Shown: positions 23,030 through 34,559, counted from the stretch's first letter. The stretch is DNA of 64,000 nucleotides from Siphonodentalium dalli (GCA_032622095.1 CP136062.1:134950960-135014959), one strand, 5' to 3'. A program made the numbers and translations. The notes: generated by a model from the letters alone, not told the origin.

Positions 23030-23400
23030 TGAGTACCTTCATGGTGTAATCATCTCCTACAGATTTCATCCCAGAGATTTGAAACTTCAGAATATTGTTG
23101 CCCATATATTGAAGATGTGCAACATGTATATAGATGACGGAACAATAATTTTTTGACAGAGTTGTTAACCCTCTTCGACTTAGAAAATTTCAACATTTTT
23201 TATAATGTTCTGTATGAGGGTACCTTCATGAACTCCTCATACAGTTTTGATCGTAGATATTTGAAACTTCCGAGTATTGTTACCCACATATTGTAGATGT
23301 GCAACATGTATATAGAAGACGGATTTTTTTTTTTTTACGGAGTTATTAACCGTTTTCGACTAGAAAATTTCAACATTATTTTTAATTTCTTTAACAAAGC
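23030..23400. repeat. tandem duplication of about 187 bp
   Basis: Two consecutive blocks share GATTTGAAACTTC-like sequence, GATGTGCAACATGTATATAGA, a T-rich tract, TTAACC-C-TTTTCGACT and AGAAAATTTCAACATT. Each starts near TACCTTCATG. No coding content was seen. Confidence 0.75.
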
Positions 23401-23580
23401 GGCATCGACTTGCCACGGTTTCGGGCGACACTGGTCTGCTGACCTTTTTTTTTAGTTTTCATTTATCCATATAACGATCATACAAACTTAATATGCCATA
23501 TGTTGCTACATTACGAGCACCGGAGACTTCAATTTTAACATTTTTGTCATGCTCTGAAAAGTATGATGGTATTTTGTATA

Positions 23581-24927
23581 TCGAGTCAGATGCCACAATG
23601 GTTGCATGTGGGGGTATCTGTGGTGATCAATATTTTCATAAAGAATTTCCGACAGACATCATGGAGAAATCATTGCATATCAATGAGTTAGAAATGCTGA
23701 CAGTTGTGGTATGTTTGAGAATCTGGGCACATACGTTAACTGGTAAGAGAATTATTTGTAAATGTGATAATGCCACAACCGTGGCAGTTATTAACAAGGG
23801 GTCTTCCAAAAATCAATATTTGCAGGCCTGCTTGAGGGAAATTTGCTATTTAGCTGCAGTGCATCAATTTGAAATTCGTACAGTTCATGTCATGGGGGTT
23901 GTTGATAACAGAGGGGCTGATATTCTCTCAAGGTGGGACGAAAGTTCAAAAAATCAGAGGGCCTTTGTGGAGTACACAAAAGGTAAAAGTATGGTTGAGA
24001 TTCAACCATCTGATGAGTTATTCAAATTTGTGCATGATTGGTGATTTTCTTTTTAGGGCCAGGGGGGGGGGGGGGGGGGGGTCGGAAAAAAATTTCAGGC
24101 ACGTATGGCATTTTTTCCCTTTCGATCAGTGTTTCGATCATTTTTTGTACCCACCCACCCCCAACGCCAATTTTTTTTCCGTTTTCGGCAGTTTTTCCCG
24201 ACCATTTTTTGACACCCACCCCCACTTTTAACACTAAAACAGAGATTTGCGGGGAGAAATTCACTGTAAACAGCTGTATATGAATTTCTGTGCATACTAT
24301 TTATCATGGATGTTAACATGGACATGTAAATATGAATGAGTCATTTTGAGGTCATTCGGCCAAAAAAACATGGCTGCCAGCGGCCATCTTGGATTTCAAA
24401 ATTTGCAACAAAATACAACACGATAACTGCCTGCAGTCAGTTTACCAGTTAGAATTACATTATTTCTCTCATTCAAACTGATTCAAAGTGGTTTTGAAGC
24501 CCAACTCATTGCCAAAACACAAAAAACAAGCAGGAATTTTTTTTTTTAGTTGCGGAAAAAATTGCTTGTTGGTGGCTTTGACCACCCACCCACCCCGGCA
24601 TACGTGCCGGAAGAAATTTGTTCACCCCCCCCCTGTTAGGGCTAGAGATTAAACAGTTGAGGAGGGATGCACAGCGATCAGTGAGACATGCCTTTGCCGA
24701 AGGCACTAATAAAAATCATTACATTCAATGGAAGGCGTTTGTGTCATTCTGTGAATATTTTTCAATTTCTGCGTATTTACCCGCTACAAAGGAAATACTG
24801 CAGTGCTATACGCAATTTCTTAGTAGATCATTTGACTCAACAGATTCTATCCGTAATTATTTGAGTGGTGTTAAAGTGCTACATATTAGATTGGGTCTCT
24901 CTTGTGAAGCTTTTGAAGCCCCAGAAA
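23581..24927 (+). mobile_element. second Ngaro-like fragment, split by a MITE
   Basis: 23581-24052 duplicates 17562-18030 (RNase H) almost exactly, with a 3-base GTT insertion before DNRGADILSRW and a few substitutions. 24643-24868 duplicates 18042-18263 (recombinase N-terminal domain) and then keeps about 50 bases that are deleted in the first copy. A 576-bp MITE lies between. The fragment ends abruptly against LINE sequence at about 24928. It lacks the RT palm, recombinase catalytic domain and hydrolase. Confidence 0.85.
24053..24642. mobile_element. MITE with poly-G/poly-C termini and 7-bp target duplication
   Basis: The body is 24060-24635. It begins CAGGGGGG with a run of over 20 G and ends CCCCCCCTG. 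Internal to these, AAATTTC and GGCACGTATGGC at the left mirror GCATACGTGCC and GAAATTTG at the right, giving an inverted repeat of roughly 35 bp. TTAGGGC is duplicated at 24053-24059 and 24636-24642, and the uninterrupted Ngaro sequence at 18030-18050 has it once. Near 24345-24400 it contains one inverted unit of the 165-bp satellite found at 59400-60111. It has no ORF. Confidence 0.9.
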
Positions 24928-24929
24928 TT

Positions 24930-27055
24930 GGCGATGGGATACATCTCCACTCACCCATATAGTGAATCTTTCTATTCACAATGGGCATGTCACAGAAGAG
25001 CTCAAAAGAGCTAGGGTCGTACCAATCTATAAGAAGGGGGAGAAGACACAGCCTGGAAATTACAGACCTGTCTCCGTACTGAATTTAACCTAAAAAATAA
25101 TAGAAAGAATTGAATACAAACAACTTGAGGAATATTTACAAAAACAAAATTTATTATATGGCTACCAATCTGGTTTTAGGTCAGGGTTTTCAACAGATAC
25201 ATGTCTGTTATACCTCACAGATAAAATTCGTAGTGAGATGGACAAGGGTAGCCTTACAGGTATGGTCCTGATAGACCTTCAAAAGGCTTTTGATACAGTG
25301 GATCATGAAATTTTATTGCAAAAACTTTATCGATTTGGATGAAAGCGCACTTCTTTGGTTCCACAGCTACCTGAATGGGATATCTCAAGCTGTTGATGTA
25401 AATGGTACATTATCCGGTTTTGAAGATATTTCATGTGGCGTGCCACATGGGTCTATTTTAGGTCCTCTACTGTTTTTACTGTATGTTAACGATGCTTCCA
25501 TGGCTGTGTCTTGCCAACTCCTCTTATATGCAGATGACTCTGCCCTTATTGTCGCTGGATCTGATGTGCACATCGTTGAACAAACTCTCAGCGTAGAACT
25601 GAGCAAACTGAGCGCTTGGCTGGTGGATAATAAACTATCTTTACACCTGGGAAAAACAGAATCAATTCTGTTCGGATCACCACATAAATTGAAAAATAAA
25701 TCCCAGCTGAGTGTTTGCTGTGATGGCGTGACCATCAGATCCAGTGACTCCGTAACATATATCGGAGCCATTTCAGACCACCATCTTAATGGTGAGCTAA
25801 TGGCAGCACACATAATGCAGAAGGCAAACTCTGAGTTGAAATTCTTGTACAGAAAGGCATCTTACCTGAACCAATACTGCAAAAGAACTCTATCCTTGGC
25901 CCTCATTCAATGTTATTTTGACTATAGTTCAAGCTTTTGGTACACTAGTCTAACGCAGAGAACAAAGATCCGATTACAAACAACCCAGAATAGGCTAGTA
26001 AGATACATTTTAGATCTAAATTGTAGGACACATATTGGCTATTCGGCATTTCTAAAAGTAAATTGGCTGCCGGTATGTGAAAGAGTTAACTTTAGGAAAT
26101 TGACAATTGTTATGAAGATCTCAGATAAGCAAGCCCCAGTAATGAACATTTCAAACGATCAAATAAAGAAGGGGATATAAATGTTTCGGACAATGAGGCT
26201 GATCAATCTGAAACCCGGTCAGGTAAACTGAAATTCATCCTCCCTCATGTAAGTTGTTATGGGAAAAAGTCTTTTTTCTACACAGGAATAAGACTCTGGA
26301 ATAGACTTGACAAAACTGTACATCTACCCATCTACATCAAGTACCGGAAATTTTGCATAAAAAACATCTCTTATCTAAACTGAAGGACCGAGAGGAAGAT
26401 CCCTTTCTGTACTACTGAATTGAAACTGTGACCAAAATTTTGCCAATCAATTACTCATCTCTGTCAGTATTCATAGACCCGGTGAGTGGGACGATTGACA
26501 GACTTGTTATGTAATATGGATCTGCCAGGCGTCTCATCCACCTGGTCGGTGAAAAGAACATTTCTTTTAAAATAAACACATTCACAATCAGAAGATTACT
26601 TGTAAATGTACGCACTTATGATGATAAATTATATTATCCATATTGATGATGGCATTATCAATGTATAATATTAACATATTAACATTGATGTGATTACCAA
26701 TATTTTTTAGTATTAAAATGGAGAATTTCTAAGTAACTATATTGTCTGCCTCGTGGCCGGTAGCATATCAGGGGACCACAATGGAATTAAGTCTTCGAGT
26801 GCTTTTTGTGCCATCCCCGATATCTAGCCGTGCATGTACTCTACGATTTTTCTAAATTTCAGCCATCATACCATTGGTATTCACTTTGACTTCTTTACAG
26901 CCTCATTTTTGCTTCAAAATTTGTGATTTCTTATATAGCCTAACAACTGAAATTATGTTAAAAACTCCTTTTTATTTGCTTGTAATTCATTATATTTGTA
27001 ACCTGTTAAAACAATATACATGTATGTCTTTATATCAAAAATAAATAAATCAATC
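24930..27055 (+). mobile_element. 5'-truncated LINE (jockey/CR1-type RT)
   Basis: Starts inside the RT domain and runs through a recognisable RT to an AATAAATAAATCAATCAA tail near 27035-27055, the kind of short-repeat tail seen on CR1/L2-like LINEs. Non-coding 3' sequence occupies about 26390-27035. The left edge abuts the Ngaro fragment. No endonuclease or ORF1 is present. Confidence 0.75.
24940..26390 (+). pseudogene. LINE reverse transcriptase, several lesions
   Basis: RT motifs appear in order: RARVVPIYKKGEKTQPGNYR, YQSGFRSGFSTD, GMVLIDLQKAFDTVDH, CGVPHGSILGPLLFLLYVND, LLLYADDSALI (catalytic Asp pair intact) and LSLHLGKTESILFG. Past the RT, FYTGIRLWNRLDKT lies near the C-terminus. Lesions include a stop at about 25089, a frameshift near 25338 after KLYRFG, and another near 26180. 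The longest open piece is 25290-26180. The copy is inactive. Confidence 0.85.
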
Positions 27056-27142
27056 AAAGATACAACATTTCTTCAAAATACGCTTAATCATATATAGGAC
27101 ATCACTAACGCATTTTGTAAACTAAATGGTCCTTTCCTTTTT

Positions 27143-28100
27143 TTCAAGCTCTTTAACCAACTGACGGCGGCGTTATCAGTTCTTACACCGACATTCTGAC
27201 CATACAGGTAAGAGCTAAAATTCCGCATTGAAGTAACTACTGCCAGTAGTTATTTCCTGTTCACACAGTACTTCTGTTGATGTTTGTTCATTGTCTTACC
27301 CATGTACGATATCGCCCTTTCCCTGCCGTCTGATAACTGTACTGGGACAACAGAGCCGACCGCTGAATCAGGCGAATCGGAATCCAATATATATTGTAAT
27401 TGGATATGCTGAGACTTCCGATGAAGTCAGAGCCCTTTAAGCTCAATGAACGCTTCATTGCACGCATTCGTCCACATAAAACTAACGCCCTTCTCGCATA
27501 ATTTGTGCAATGGTTTTGTAATAGAGGAAAAGCCTTTCACGAATCGCCTGTAATAGGAACATAGTCCCAGGTATGATCTTAATTATTTAACTTTTGTTGG
27601 AGTTGGCTACAACTGCTGTCTTCTTTATCTATCTATGCCATTTCCGACCTACCCTATATGGCCCAAAAATATGACTGGTTTCTGGAAAAATGTAGACTTT
27701 GATGGTTGTAGTTTAAATTAGCTTTCTTCAAGCGGCTAAATAAATGTTCAAGCCTCTTAAGCCCTTGATCTACAGAACTGCATGGTAGACATCTACATCA
27801 ACGTATAAAATGTACTCGTCCCACTGTAAAGCTCGCAACACGTGTTCCATAAGCCGCCCGAATGAAGAAAGTGAATTGACCAGGTCAAATGGGATAACTT
27901 CAGAAGCCGCTCGAATGAAGAAAGTGAATTGACCAGGCCAAATGGGATAACTTCAGAAGCCGCTCGAATGAAGAACGTGAATTGACTAGGCCAAGTGGGA
28001 TAACGTCAGAAGCCGCTCGAATGAAGAGAGTGAATTGACCAGGCCAAATGGGATAACTTCAGAAGTGTACTGACCTCCAGTGGAAAAGACAAAAGCTAGT
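27143..28100 (-). pseudogene. Ty3/Gypsy reverse transcriptase and RNase H
   Basis: On the minus strand from 28096 leftward are AFVFSTGGQYTSEV, PFGLVNS-like motifs and FGRLMEHVLRALQWDE. A YVD catalytic region follows, partly disrupted. Then come GLCSYYRRFVKGFSSITKPL, SFMWTNACNEAFIELK, RNase H pieces GRERAISYMGKTMNKHQQKY and RTDNAAVSWLKSL. This order with the YYRRF motif is diagnostic of Gypsy pol. Several stops and frameshifts are present, and a 53-bp tandem expansion lies in the PFGLVNS codons. Its upstream parts are displaced to 30431-33876. Confidence 0.85.
27851..28062. repeat. 53-bp tandem repeat, four copies
   Basis: Copies start at 27851, 27904, 27957 and 28010. Each contains AAGCCGCTCGAATGAAGAAA, GTGAATTGACCAGG and AAATGGGATAAC, with 1-4 differences per copy. 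On the minus strand the unit encodes the VIPFGLVNS segment of the Gypsy RT. Because 53 is not a multiple of three, each added copy shifts the frame. Confidence 0.9.
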
Positions 28101-28231
28101 AAAAATGTCAACTAAATTGTTTAGCTTAGAGTTAGCTAGTGCCCATATACAATCAGACTCTATGGATTGGTTAACAATCTCGTAATGTAAAACAAACAAA
28201 ATCTCGGGGCTTTATTAGGCCTAGACACAAG

Positions 28232-30075
28232 GCCCCAATTCGTCATCTCTGGTTTAAACCTCCGAGTTTAAACCTTGGTTTAAACCTACATTGGAGGTCC
28301 AGCCAAACCGGGTCTAAGGTGGCGTTTTAGTCGTTTAGTTGCCAGCTAATTGACAACTCGATTCGGTGATACGATTATGCAATCAAACTACCCTCTTACC
28401 AATCGGATCAAAAGATAGGCCGATATAATGGTTATTGACAAGTCATAAATTATCGTGACCGCGTGCACGCTCAATAGATTTATTCATTGAGAAACAAGTA
28501 TCGCTCATTGACTATTAATCCGATCTCAATCTGTGTTTAAATCAATTTAACAAAGGGTATGTCTCGCAACACGAGTTTCACGCTCTGTTCATCACTTTGA
28601 TTGTGATAAATATATGCAAGATGCTTCACCCGCAAAGACAAAATTTGGTGTATTTACGTGTATATCTGTATATATTAAAGGGTATAGGAGCTGCCTATCT
28701 GTATGTCCGTTTGTCTGTTCACAACTGTTCTCCAATACCCATGGACCGATTTCAATTTAAATTAGGTGTGGTGATTCGTGTGGTATAACGGCGTTAGGTT
28801 TTAAAAATAAATAAAATATAATATAAACGAAATGAAATAATTGTGTTAAATTGAGCAAGGAGTTGAATCTAAAAAGAAACAAAATTAGAAATTTAAATTA
28901 ACATTTGTTTGTTTCTAATTTAAGTAATTTTTTTATTATTATTAAAATGTTCAAATGATCAAAATGTGCGCAAAGCCCCTCTGGCGCTGAATCAAGTCTC
29001 CATAATCGAGTCAATCATGGACCAAGAGGCCAGTCAAGTAAAGGCAATTTGCTTATGAGTGCACACCATATGAACTGTTAGAAGTGGGCAACCATGCAGA
29101 GGGACAGCTTTTAATAAAGAAATATATTACATGCGTTGATTTTTTTTCAATGTCATAAATTTCCCGTCATGCAGAAAATCAAAAAGGTTCCCAGGTTTTG
29201 AACTGGTAGAATATTATGGGCGTAGCATGATCTACATCAAAATAAGTTATCAAATTTGACTCATATAGCAAAATAAGTTTAGGATCGCAAACTATGTGTA
29301 TAGCATATCTGGTCATGCAGTAGCATCGTTTTGGTGTCAAATTAAAACGTTGAACCATTCAAATGAATTCGTAGAAAACACCAGTATTTGTGATTGCCAC
29401 AAGCCAAACAAAAACACCACGAGATAGTTGTAAAACTCATATATTTAGGAACATGTCCATATCTGAGCAAAGCTCGCGTGCGAATGAATCAACTGTGACA
29501 TGATAACACCAGTCGGCAGTCACCAGTTAGACACGCCCTCACTCGAGATTATTTACAGCTCCCTGTGACATGATAACACCAGTCGGCAGTCACCACTTAG
29601 ACACGCCCTCACTCGAGATTATTTACAGCTCCACCCTTTGATTAATTGTTTGACAATTCTAAACCGCGATGAAGAAAAGACGGATTCGTCATCTCATGTT
29701 TAGCCTCGATAAAGCTGGTTTTGCTGGACCGCCGAATTAGATGGTTTAGTTGCCGGTTTAAGCTTATAAAACGCAAAAACAATATTGAAATTGACAAAAA
29801 ATACGCTTTATATGTGTGACTGCTTCTCGCTTATAAATTTCCAATCAAAATATGACCGCTGTCGTAATTATTGATTTTCGCAATCAATAAAATTAGGCGG
29901 TCCGCATTAGGAAAGTACGTTTAATTATCTCGACGATACAGAGACACTACTGCTAAACCACTGGTCTGGCTGGACCAGGTTTAAACCAGAGATGACGAAT
30001 GCGTCTCTTAGACCTGCGGTTTAAACCTAGAGGTTTACGTAGACCAGGTTTAAACCTGAGATGGCGAATCCGGCA
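28232..30075 (+). mobile_element. ~1.84-kb terminal-repeat element, left copy
   Basis: Begins GGCCCCAATTCGTCATCTC followed by TGGTTTAAACC and ends with GAGATGGCGAATCCGGC, an inverted repeat. An internal sub-unit (29683-30004) is also bounded by ATTCGTCATCTC and GAGATGACGAAT. The whole sequence recurs in opposite orientation at 30943-32728. It carries a 70-bp tandem duplication (29494-29633) that the other copy lacks. I found no ORF with a recognisable domain. The superfamily is undetermined. Confidence 0.8.
29494..29633. repeat. 70-bp tandem duplication private to the left copy
   Basis: TGTGACATGATAACACCAG through GAGATTATTTACAGCTCC occurs twice head to tail at a 70-base offset. The opposed copy has a single version at about 31430-31500, so the duplication is later than the split of the two elements. 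Confidence 0.85.
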
Positions 30076-30430
30076 AGAAGTATGGGGCTAGCCCATGGTG
30101 AATTGCGTTCATTTATTATCCCTTGATCAAGCATCTATCTTATTAATAATTTGTGTTTGAACACCTCTTGTTCATATGGGCAATCACCGTGGTTGATGAC
30201 GGACTGGTTTAGCATCTCCAGCGTCTCAGTGCGCCCAAGTCCTCTGCAGATTTAGAGAATACATTTTGGTACGTAACCAATATATTTCGAAATTGTATTT
30301 GTTCATTCGGTGTACGATTCTCAGAGCCCTTCTCAAACATTTCAAATTACTAGCTTGGCAAGTCATTTCCATTGGTGGCGACTTTAGACATCCTTGCAAC
30401 TCGATGTGTGTCACCCCTTGTGAATATGAT

Positions 30431-30706
30431 TCACATGTTCCGCTTAGCTATCACTGTTTTTGGACACAACTGTACTGCTTTGTCGTCCATGTTTATGACT
30501 TGAATATATTTATCTGGTGCGTTTGTCCCAATCAACAATCGCATATGTACATTCAAGATGGTCAGCTTCCATGGATATTCAAGCTGGTCAGTTTCGGTAT
30601 ACATATTGGTATACTGAAAACTATACGTGCTGGCACCAACACTTTTTGCCGTATATCCACTCGACACGTCATTGGTTCTGAACTCCTGCCTATATATGCA
30701 GACCAC
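30431..30706 (-). pseudogene. Gypsy pol segment between protease and RT
   Basis: A 91-codon minus-strand frame includes MRLLIGTNAPDKYIQVINMD and AVQLCPKTVIAKRNM. This resembles the segment after the Gypsy protease in which a valine/asparagine-rich strand precedes a Leu-x2-x-Thr-Val-Ile-Ala motif. It sits between the two opposed terminal-repeat elements and in the right order and strand relative to the gag at 33673 and the RT at 28100. Moderate confidence because the motif is short. Confidence 0.5.
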
Positions 30707-30942
30707 GAGACTCGTAGTCTATCTTACTCGCGTGTTTCATTGGGAAATCTTGTCCTAGTATGCTATCGGGTGTGATTTCACATACTCGCACGTCGTGTGT
30801 ATAACTTTCATTACTGAAGTCTAACTCAATTGAAACAATTCCATGTCATTTAATGGCTTCCCCATTTACATTATGGATTATGTCCCTAGTTGGACGCATT
30901 TGTAGGTTCCAGCCTGTAACTCGTTGATGGGAAACAATAGGG

Positions 30943-32728
30943 GCCGATTCGTCATCTCAGGTTTAAACCTGGTCTACGTAAACCTCTAGGTTTAAACCGC
31001 CGTGAGTCAGCAAAATCCGTGGTTTAAACCCGCGACCGCAGGTCTAAGTGACGCATTCGTCATCTCTGGTTTAAACCTGGTCCAGCCAGACCAGTGGTTT
31101 AGCAGTAGTGTCTCTGTATCGTCGAGAAAATTAATCGTACTTTCCTAATGCGGACCGCCTCGTTTTATTGATTGCAAAAATCAATAATTTCGACAGCGAC
31201 CTTATTTTGATTGGAAAATTATAAACGAGAAGCACACACCTATAAAGCGTGTGGGGATAAGTTTTTGTCAATTTCGATGTTTTATTTGCGTTTTATAAGC
31301 TTAAACCGACAACTAAACCATCTAATTAGGTGGTCCAGCTAAACCTGCTCTCTCGAGGCTAAACTTGAGATGACGAATCCGTCTTTTCTTCATCGCGGTT
31401 TAGAATTGTCAGACAATCAATCAAAGGGTGGAGCTGTAAATTATCTCGAGTGAGGGCGTGTCCAAGTGGCGGTTGCTGACTGGTGTTATCATGTCACAGT
31501 TGATTCATTCCCATGCGAGCTTTGCTCAGATATTGACACGTTCCTTCAGTATGATTTTACAACTATCTTGTGTTTTTTTTTTTTGGCTTGTGGCAATCAC
31601 AAATACTGGTGTTTCTACGAATTCATTTGAATGGTTCAACGTTTTAATTTTGCACCAACACCATGCTACTGCATGACCATATATGCTATACACATAGTTT
31701 GCAATCCTAAACTTATATTGCTATATGAGTCAAATTTGATAACTTATTTGTATGTAGATCATGCCACAAAGCTCTACTCTGGCTCCGCTCATAAATTTCC
31801 ATAATATTCCACCAGTTCAAAACCTGGGAACTTTTGGATTTTCTGCATGATGGAAAATATTTTACATTGAAAAAAAGCAACGGATGTAATATATTTCTTT
31901 ATTAAATGCTGTGCCTCTATATAGTTGCCCACTTTAAACAGTTCAGATGCCGCTTCTGGTGTGTACTCATAAGCAAATTGCTTTTACTTAACTGACCTCT
32001 TGGTCCAGGATTGACACGATTATGGAGCCTTTATTCATGCAGCGTCAGAGGGTCCTGCGGCCCCTTCGTGCGACAGGAACCTGCGTCACATTTGCGCACA
32101 TTTTGATCATTTGATCATTTTTTTTAATTATATTGAAAACAAACAAATTTTAAATATTGTGTCTTGTTAGATACAACTCCTTGCTCAATTTAACAACACA
32201 ATTTTTTCATTTTATTTCAAATTAAATTATTCTTATTTTTAAATCATTTTTAGAACAGACTAACGGACAAACATATATACAGCTTCTATATCCTTTAATA
32301 TATACATGTAGATACACCATATTTTGTCTTTGCGGGTAAAGCATCTTGTAGAAAATCAATCACAAACAAAGTGATAAACAGCGCGTGAAGCTCGTGTTGA
32401 GAAACATGCCCTTTGTCAAATTGATTTAAACCCACAAAGAGATCGGATTAATGGTCCATGAGCGATACTCATTTCTCAATAAATAAATCGTGCACGCGTT
32501 CGCGATGATTTATGACAAGTCAATAACCATTACATCGGCTTGTCTTTTGGTCCGATAGGTAAGAGGGTAGTTTGACTGTATGCTCATATGACCAAATCGA
32601 GTTGTCAATTAGTTGGTAACTGAATGACAAAAACGCCCCCTTAGACCCGGTTTGGCTGGACCGCCAATGTAGGTTTAAACCAGGTTTAAACTCGGAGGTT
32701 TAAACCGGAGATGACGAATCCGGCCTGT
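30943..32728 (-). mobile_element. ~1.8-kb terminal-repeat element, right copy in inverse orientation
   Basis: Reverse complement of 28232-30075, with GGCCGATTCGTCATCTC at the inner end and GAGATGACGAATCCGGCC at the outer end. Landmarks such as TGTCTTTGCGGGTAAAGCAT (32325-32345) mirror 28620-28640. Together with the left copy it makes a ~4.5-kb inverted repeat whose ~870-bp centre is Gypsy sequence. This indicates two independent insertions rather than one long-TIR element. Confidence 0.8.
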
Positions 32729-32806
32729 GTGTTGTTGCGCCGCTAACAGTAATTCAAATATTTCTCCATTAACAATGCCTTTAATATAGAATCACTATCG
32801 TTTATG

Positions 32807-33170
32807 CAGCCTGTTTCCCCGAAATCCGCACATTATCTGCTTACGATATAACTTGTTTTAGGTTGATGATCTGCTGAGAATAGTATCGTTTTGAGTCGAT
32901 AATATGCTGAAAATTAGAGCATTTTAGTCACATTATCGACCCACAATGAGGCTATTCTAAGCAGATTATGTGCGCACAATGACGCATATAAGCAACTCAC
33001 GACGTAAGGTGTACGCTCTTCAACGTGCGTTTTCACTGTGGCCCGCGCCATAAAACGAAATAACGGACTTGACTCCATTTGCTTATTTCATAATCAGATA
33101 ATCACATGCACCTATTTCAAATTATAGGTCGATTATGTGCGTATTTGCGCGAGAATATGTTGGTTTATGT
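32807..33170 (+). repeat. solo arm of the CAGCCTGTT terminal-repeat element
   Basis: Starts CAGCCTGTTTCCCCGAAA and follows, with moderate divergence, the left arm of the complete element at 43795-44620. Shared blocks include CACTGTGGCCCGCGCCATAAA and ATTATGTGCGTATTTG. The second arm is absent, so this is a truncated copy. Confidence 0.75.
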
Positions 33171-33173
33171 GTC

Positions 33174-33413
33174 CTATTCTCTCCCCTTGATTTGTTTTGA
33201 TAGGCCCCGATTTCTCTTCCAACAAGCTTGGGCCTTTTGGCACATTGGTTTGGCATTTTCCTGTTTGATAATTATAGAGCTACTGCCCTTTGATTGAGTT
33301 TGAACATAACTGAATGATTTATTGTCAAACCTAACTTCCTCTTTGTTTCTATCTGGACATGGCTTTCTACCTATGGTTTGGCGAAGAACAGATAAAACAG
33401 CCATTGTTTGCAT
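33174..33413 (-). pseudogene. possible continuation of the Gypsy gag
   Basis: A 79-codon frame between the gag fragment and the solo arm, on the same strand. It is Lys/Arg/Gln-rich and has two Cys near its C-terminus, where a Gypsy zinc knuckle would be expected. No complete C-x2-C-x4-H-x4-C is visible. Assignment rests mainly on position. Confidence 0.25.
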
Positions 33414-33556
33414 CTGGGATGGTATTGGATTGTGGGTTGAACCTCGTTCAGGCCATTATTTGGCTTTCTGAACCCATCTCCATGCTTTAAGATTGATACA
33501 ATTTCTTTTAGCAAATCATCAGTATATTTACTTTCATTTTAATCCGGTTTAGTGGT

Positions 33557-33630
33557 CAATCATGGCATAGGCCTCTTCATATCTTGATCACCAAATCATG
33601 GCATAGGCCTCTTCATATCTTGATCACCAA
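33557..33630. repeat. 36-bp tandem duplication
   Basis: ATCATGGCATAGGCCTCTTC followed by ATATCTTGATCACCAA occurs twice without a gap. Confidence 0.85.
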
Positions 33631-33672
33631 ATATAGCTTCAACTATACTGTGTTCTACTATAGGTACCATAT

Positions 33673-33876
33673 CTAGAATTGAGCGACATCCCATTCTCGT
33701 ACATTCATATTTTCATCTGCAGTTACTGATATGTAAAGTTGGTTTAGCGCAAAAGCTTCTTGGACCTCTGTACTAAGATCACTATATGCTCTACTCGCGA
33801 GAAGACTTAATTCGTCCGCAAATGAAGCAATTGATTCACCAGGACGTCTCTTTCTGTTTCTAATTTGGCCAAGCAA
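33673..33876 (-). pseudogene. Ty3/Gypsy gag fragment
   Basis: The frame reads GQIRNRKRRPGESIASFADE, LSLLASRAYSDLSTEVQEAF and LNQLYISV. This is the conserved Arg-x-x-Gly-Glu-Ser, Phe-x3-Leu, Leu-x3-Ala-Tyr, Gln-Glu-x4-Leu-x2-Gln pattern of retrotransposon gag capsids. Strand and position make it the upstream part of the Gypsy pol at 27143-28100, now separated by about 5.5 kb of later insertions. Confidence 0.65.
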
Positions 33877-34559
33877 CTAATGTTGTGAATGCCATTACCA
33901 AATCGTTCACCCAACTTGTTCACTAAAATGTCATAATTTTATCTCTAATCAATGGGCATCTTACATATTACATTCTAGCTCCACCACGTTTTAAAGATTG
34001 TTCTACATATCCTTGAGAAATAATAGTGATATTATGCACAACTGGTAGAACGTATGTATAAACATGCGTTGCATCTTATATTCATGCACTGTAGATGAGC
34101 AGCAAGCTATAAATTTGTATTTACACCCTTGACATCTGCGAACTTGTTTAACTGCTTCAAAAATATCAGCCTGTTATCGTCATCCAAAATGACGGAGGTG
34201 GTCCAGAGAATGAAATCTTTCTGAAAAGCAAATTTGTAGGTACCTCACACGTCAAACATTCGTGGCCAGTCAAACTGATTTTTTAACAAAGTTATGTTTT
34301 AAAACTTCAATGTTGTCTGACTATTGGGCACATCGATTTCGAGACATCTACCAATATAAAACATCGGTATATTTCTGGTACCAGAAGTGAAGTATACAGC
34401 ATAACACTGTTCAATCTCAGGTTATGTTACATGACTTGTCGAAGGATTCTCAATAACATTGTCAGAATCACTTCTACCCGATTCCATAGTAACAACATCA
34501 GACACATCCATGTGTGTTGTATGATTACCGATGGTATCATTATGTTTCAATATTAGACA
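33877..34559. other. no supported gene
   Basis: Probably the remaining Gypsy 5' region and the junction with the next element. I recognised neither an LTR nor a domain. Confidence 0.35.

Noticed and set aside
24022-24325. Gly/Pro-rich short open frames around the G run
   Set aside because: Translations of the poly-G terminus and AC-rich interior of the MITE.
30266-30775. 169-codon forward open frame in the centre of the inverted repeat
   Set aside because: It lies antisense to a Gypsy pol segment and has no domain; probably a shadow.
28232-32728. One 4.5-kb element with 1.8-kb terminal inverted repeats
   Set aside because: The centre reads as Gypsy pol in the correct strand and order with the flanking Gypsy parts, and each arm has its own inverted termini, so two separate insertions fit better.
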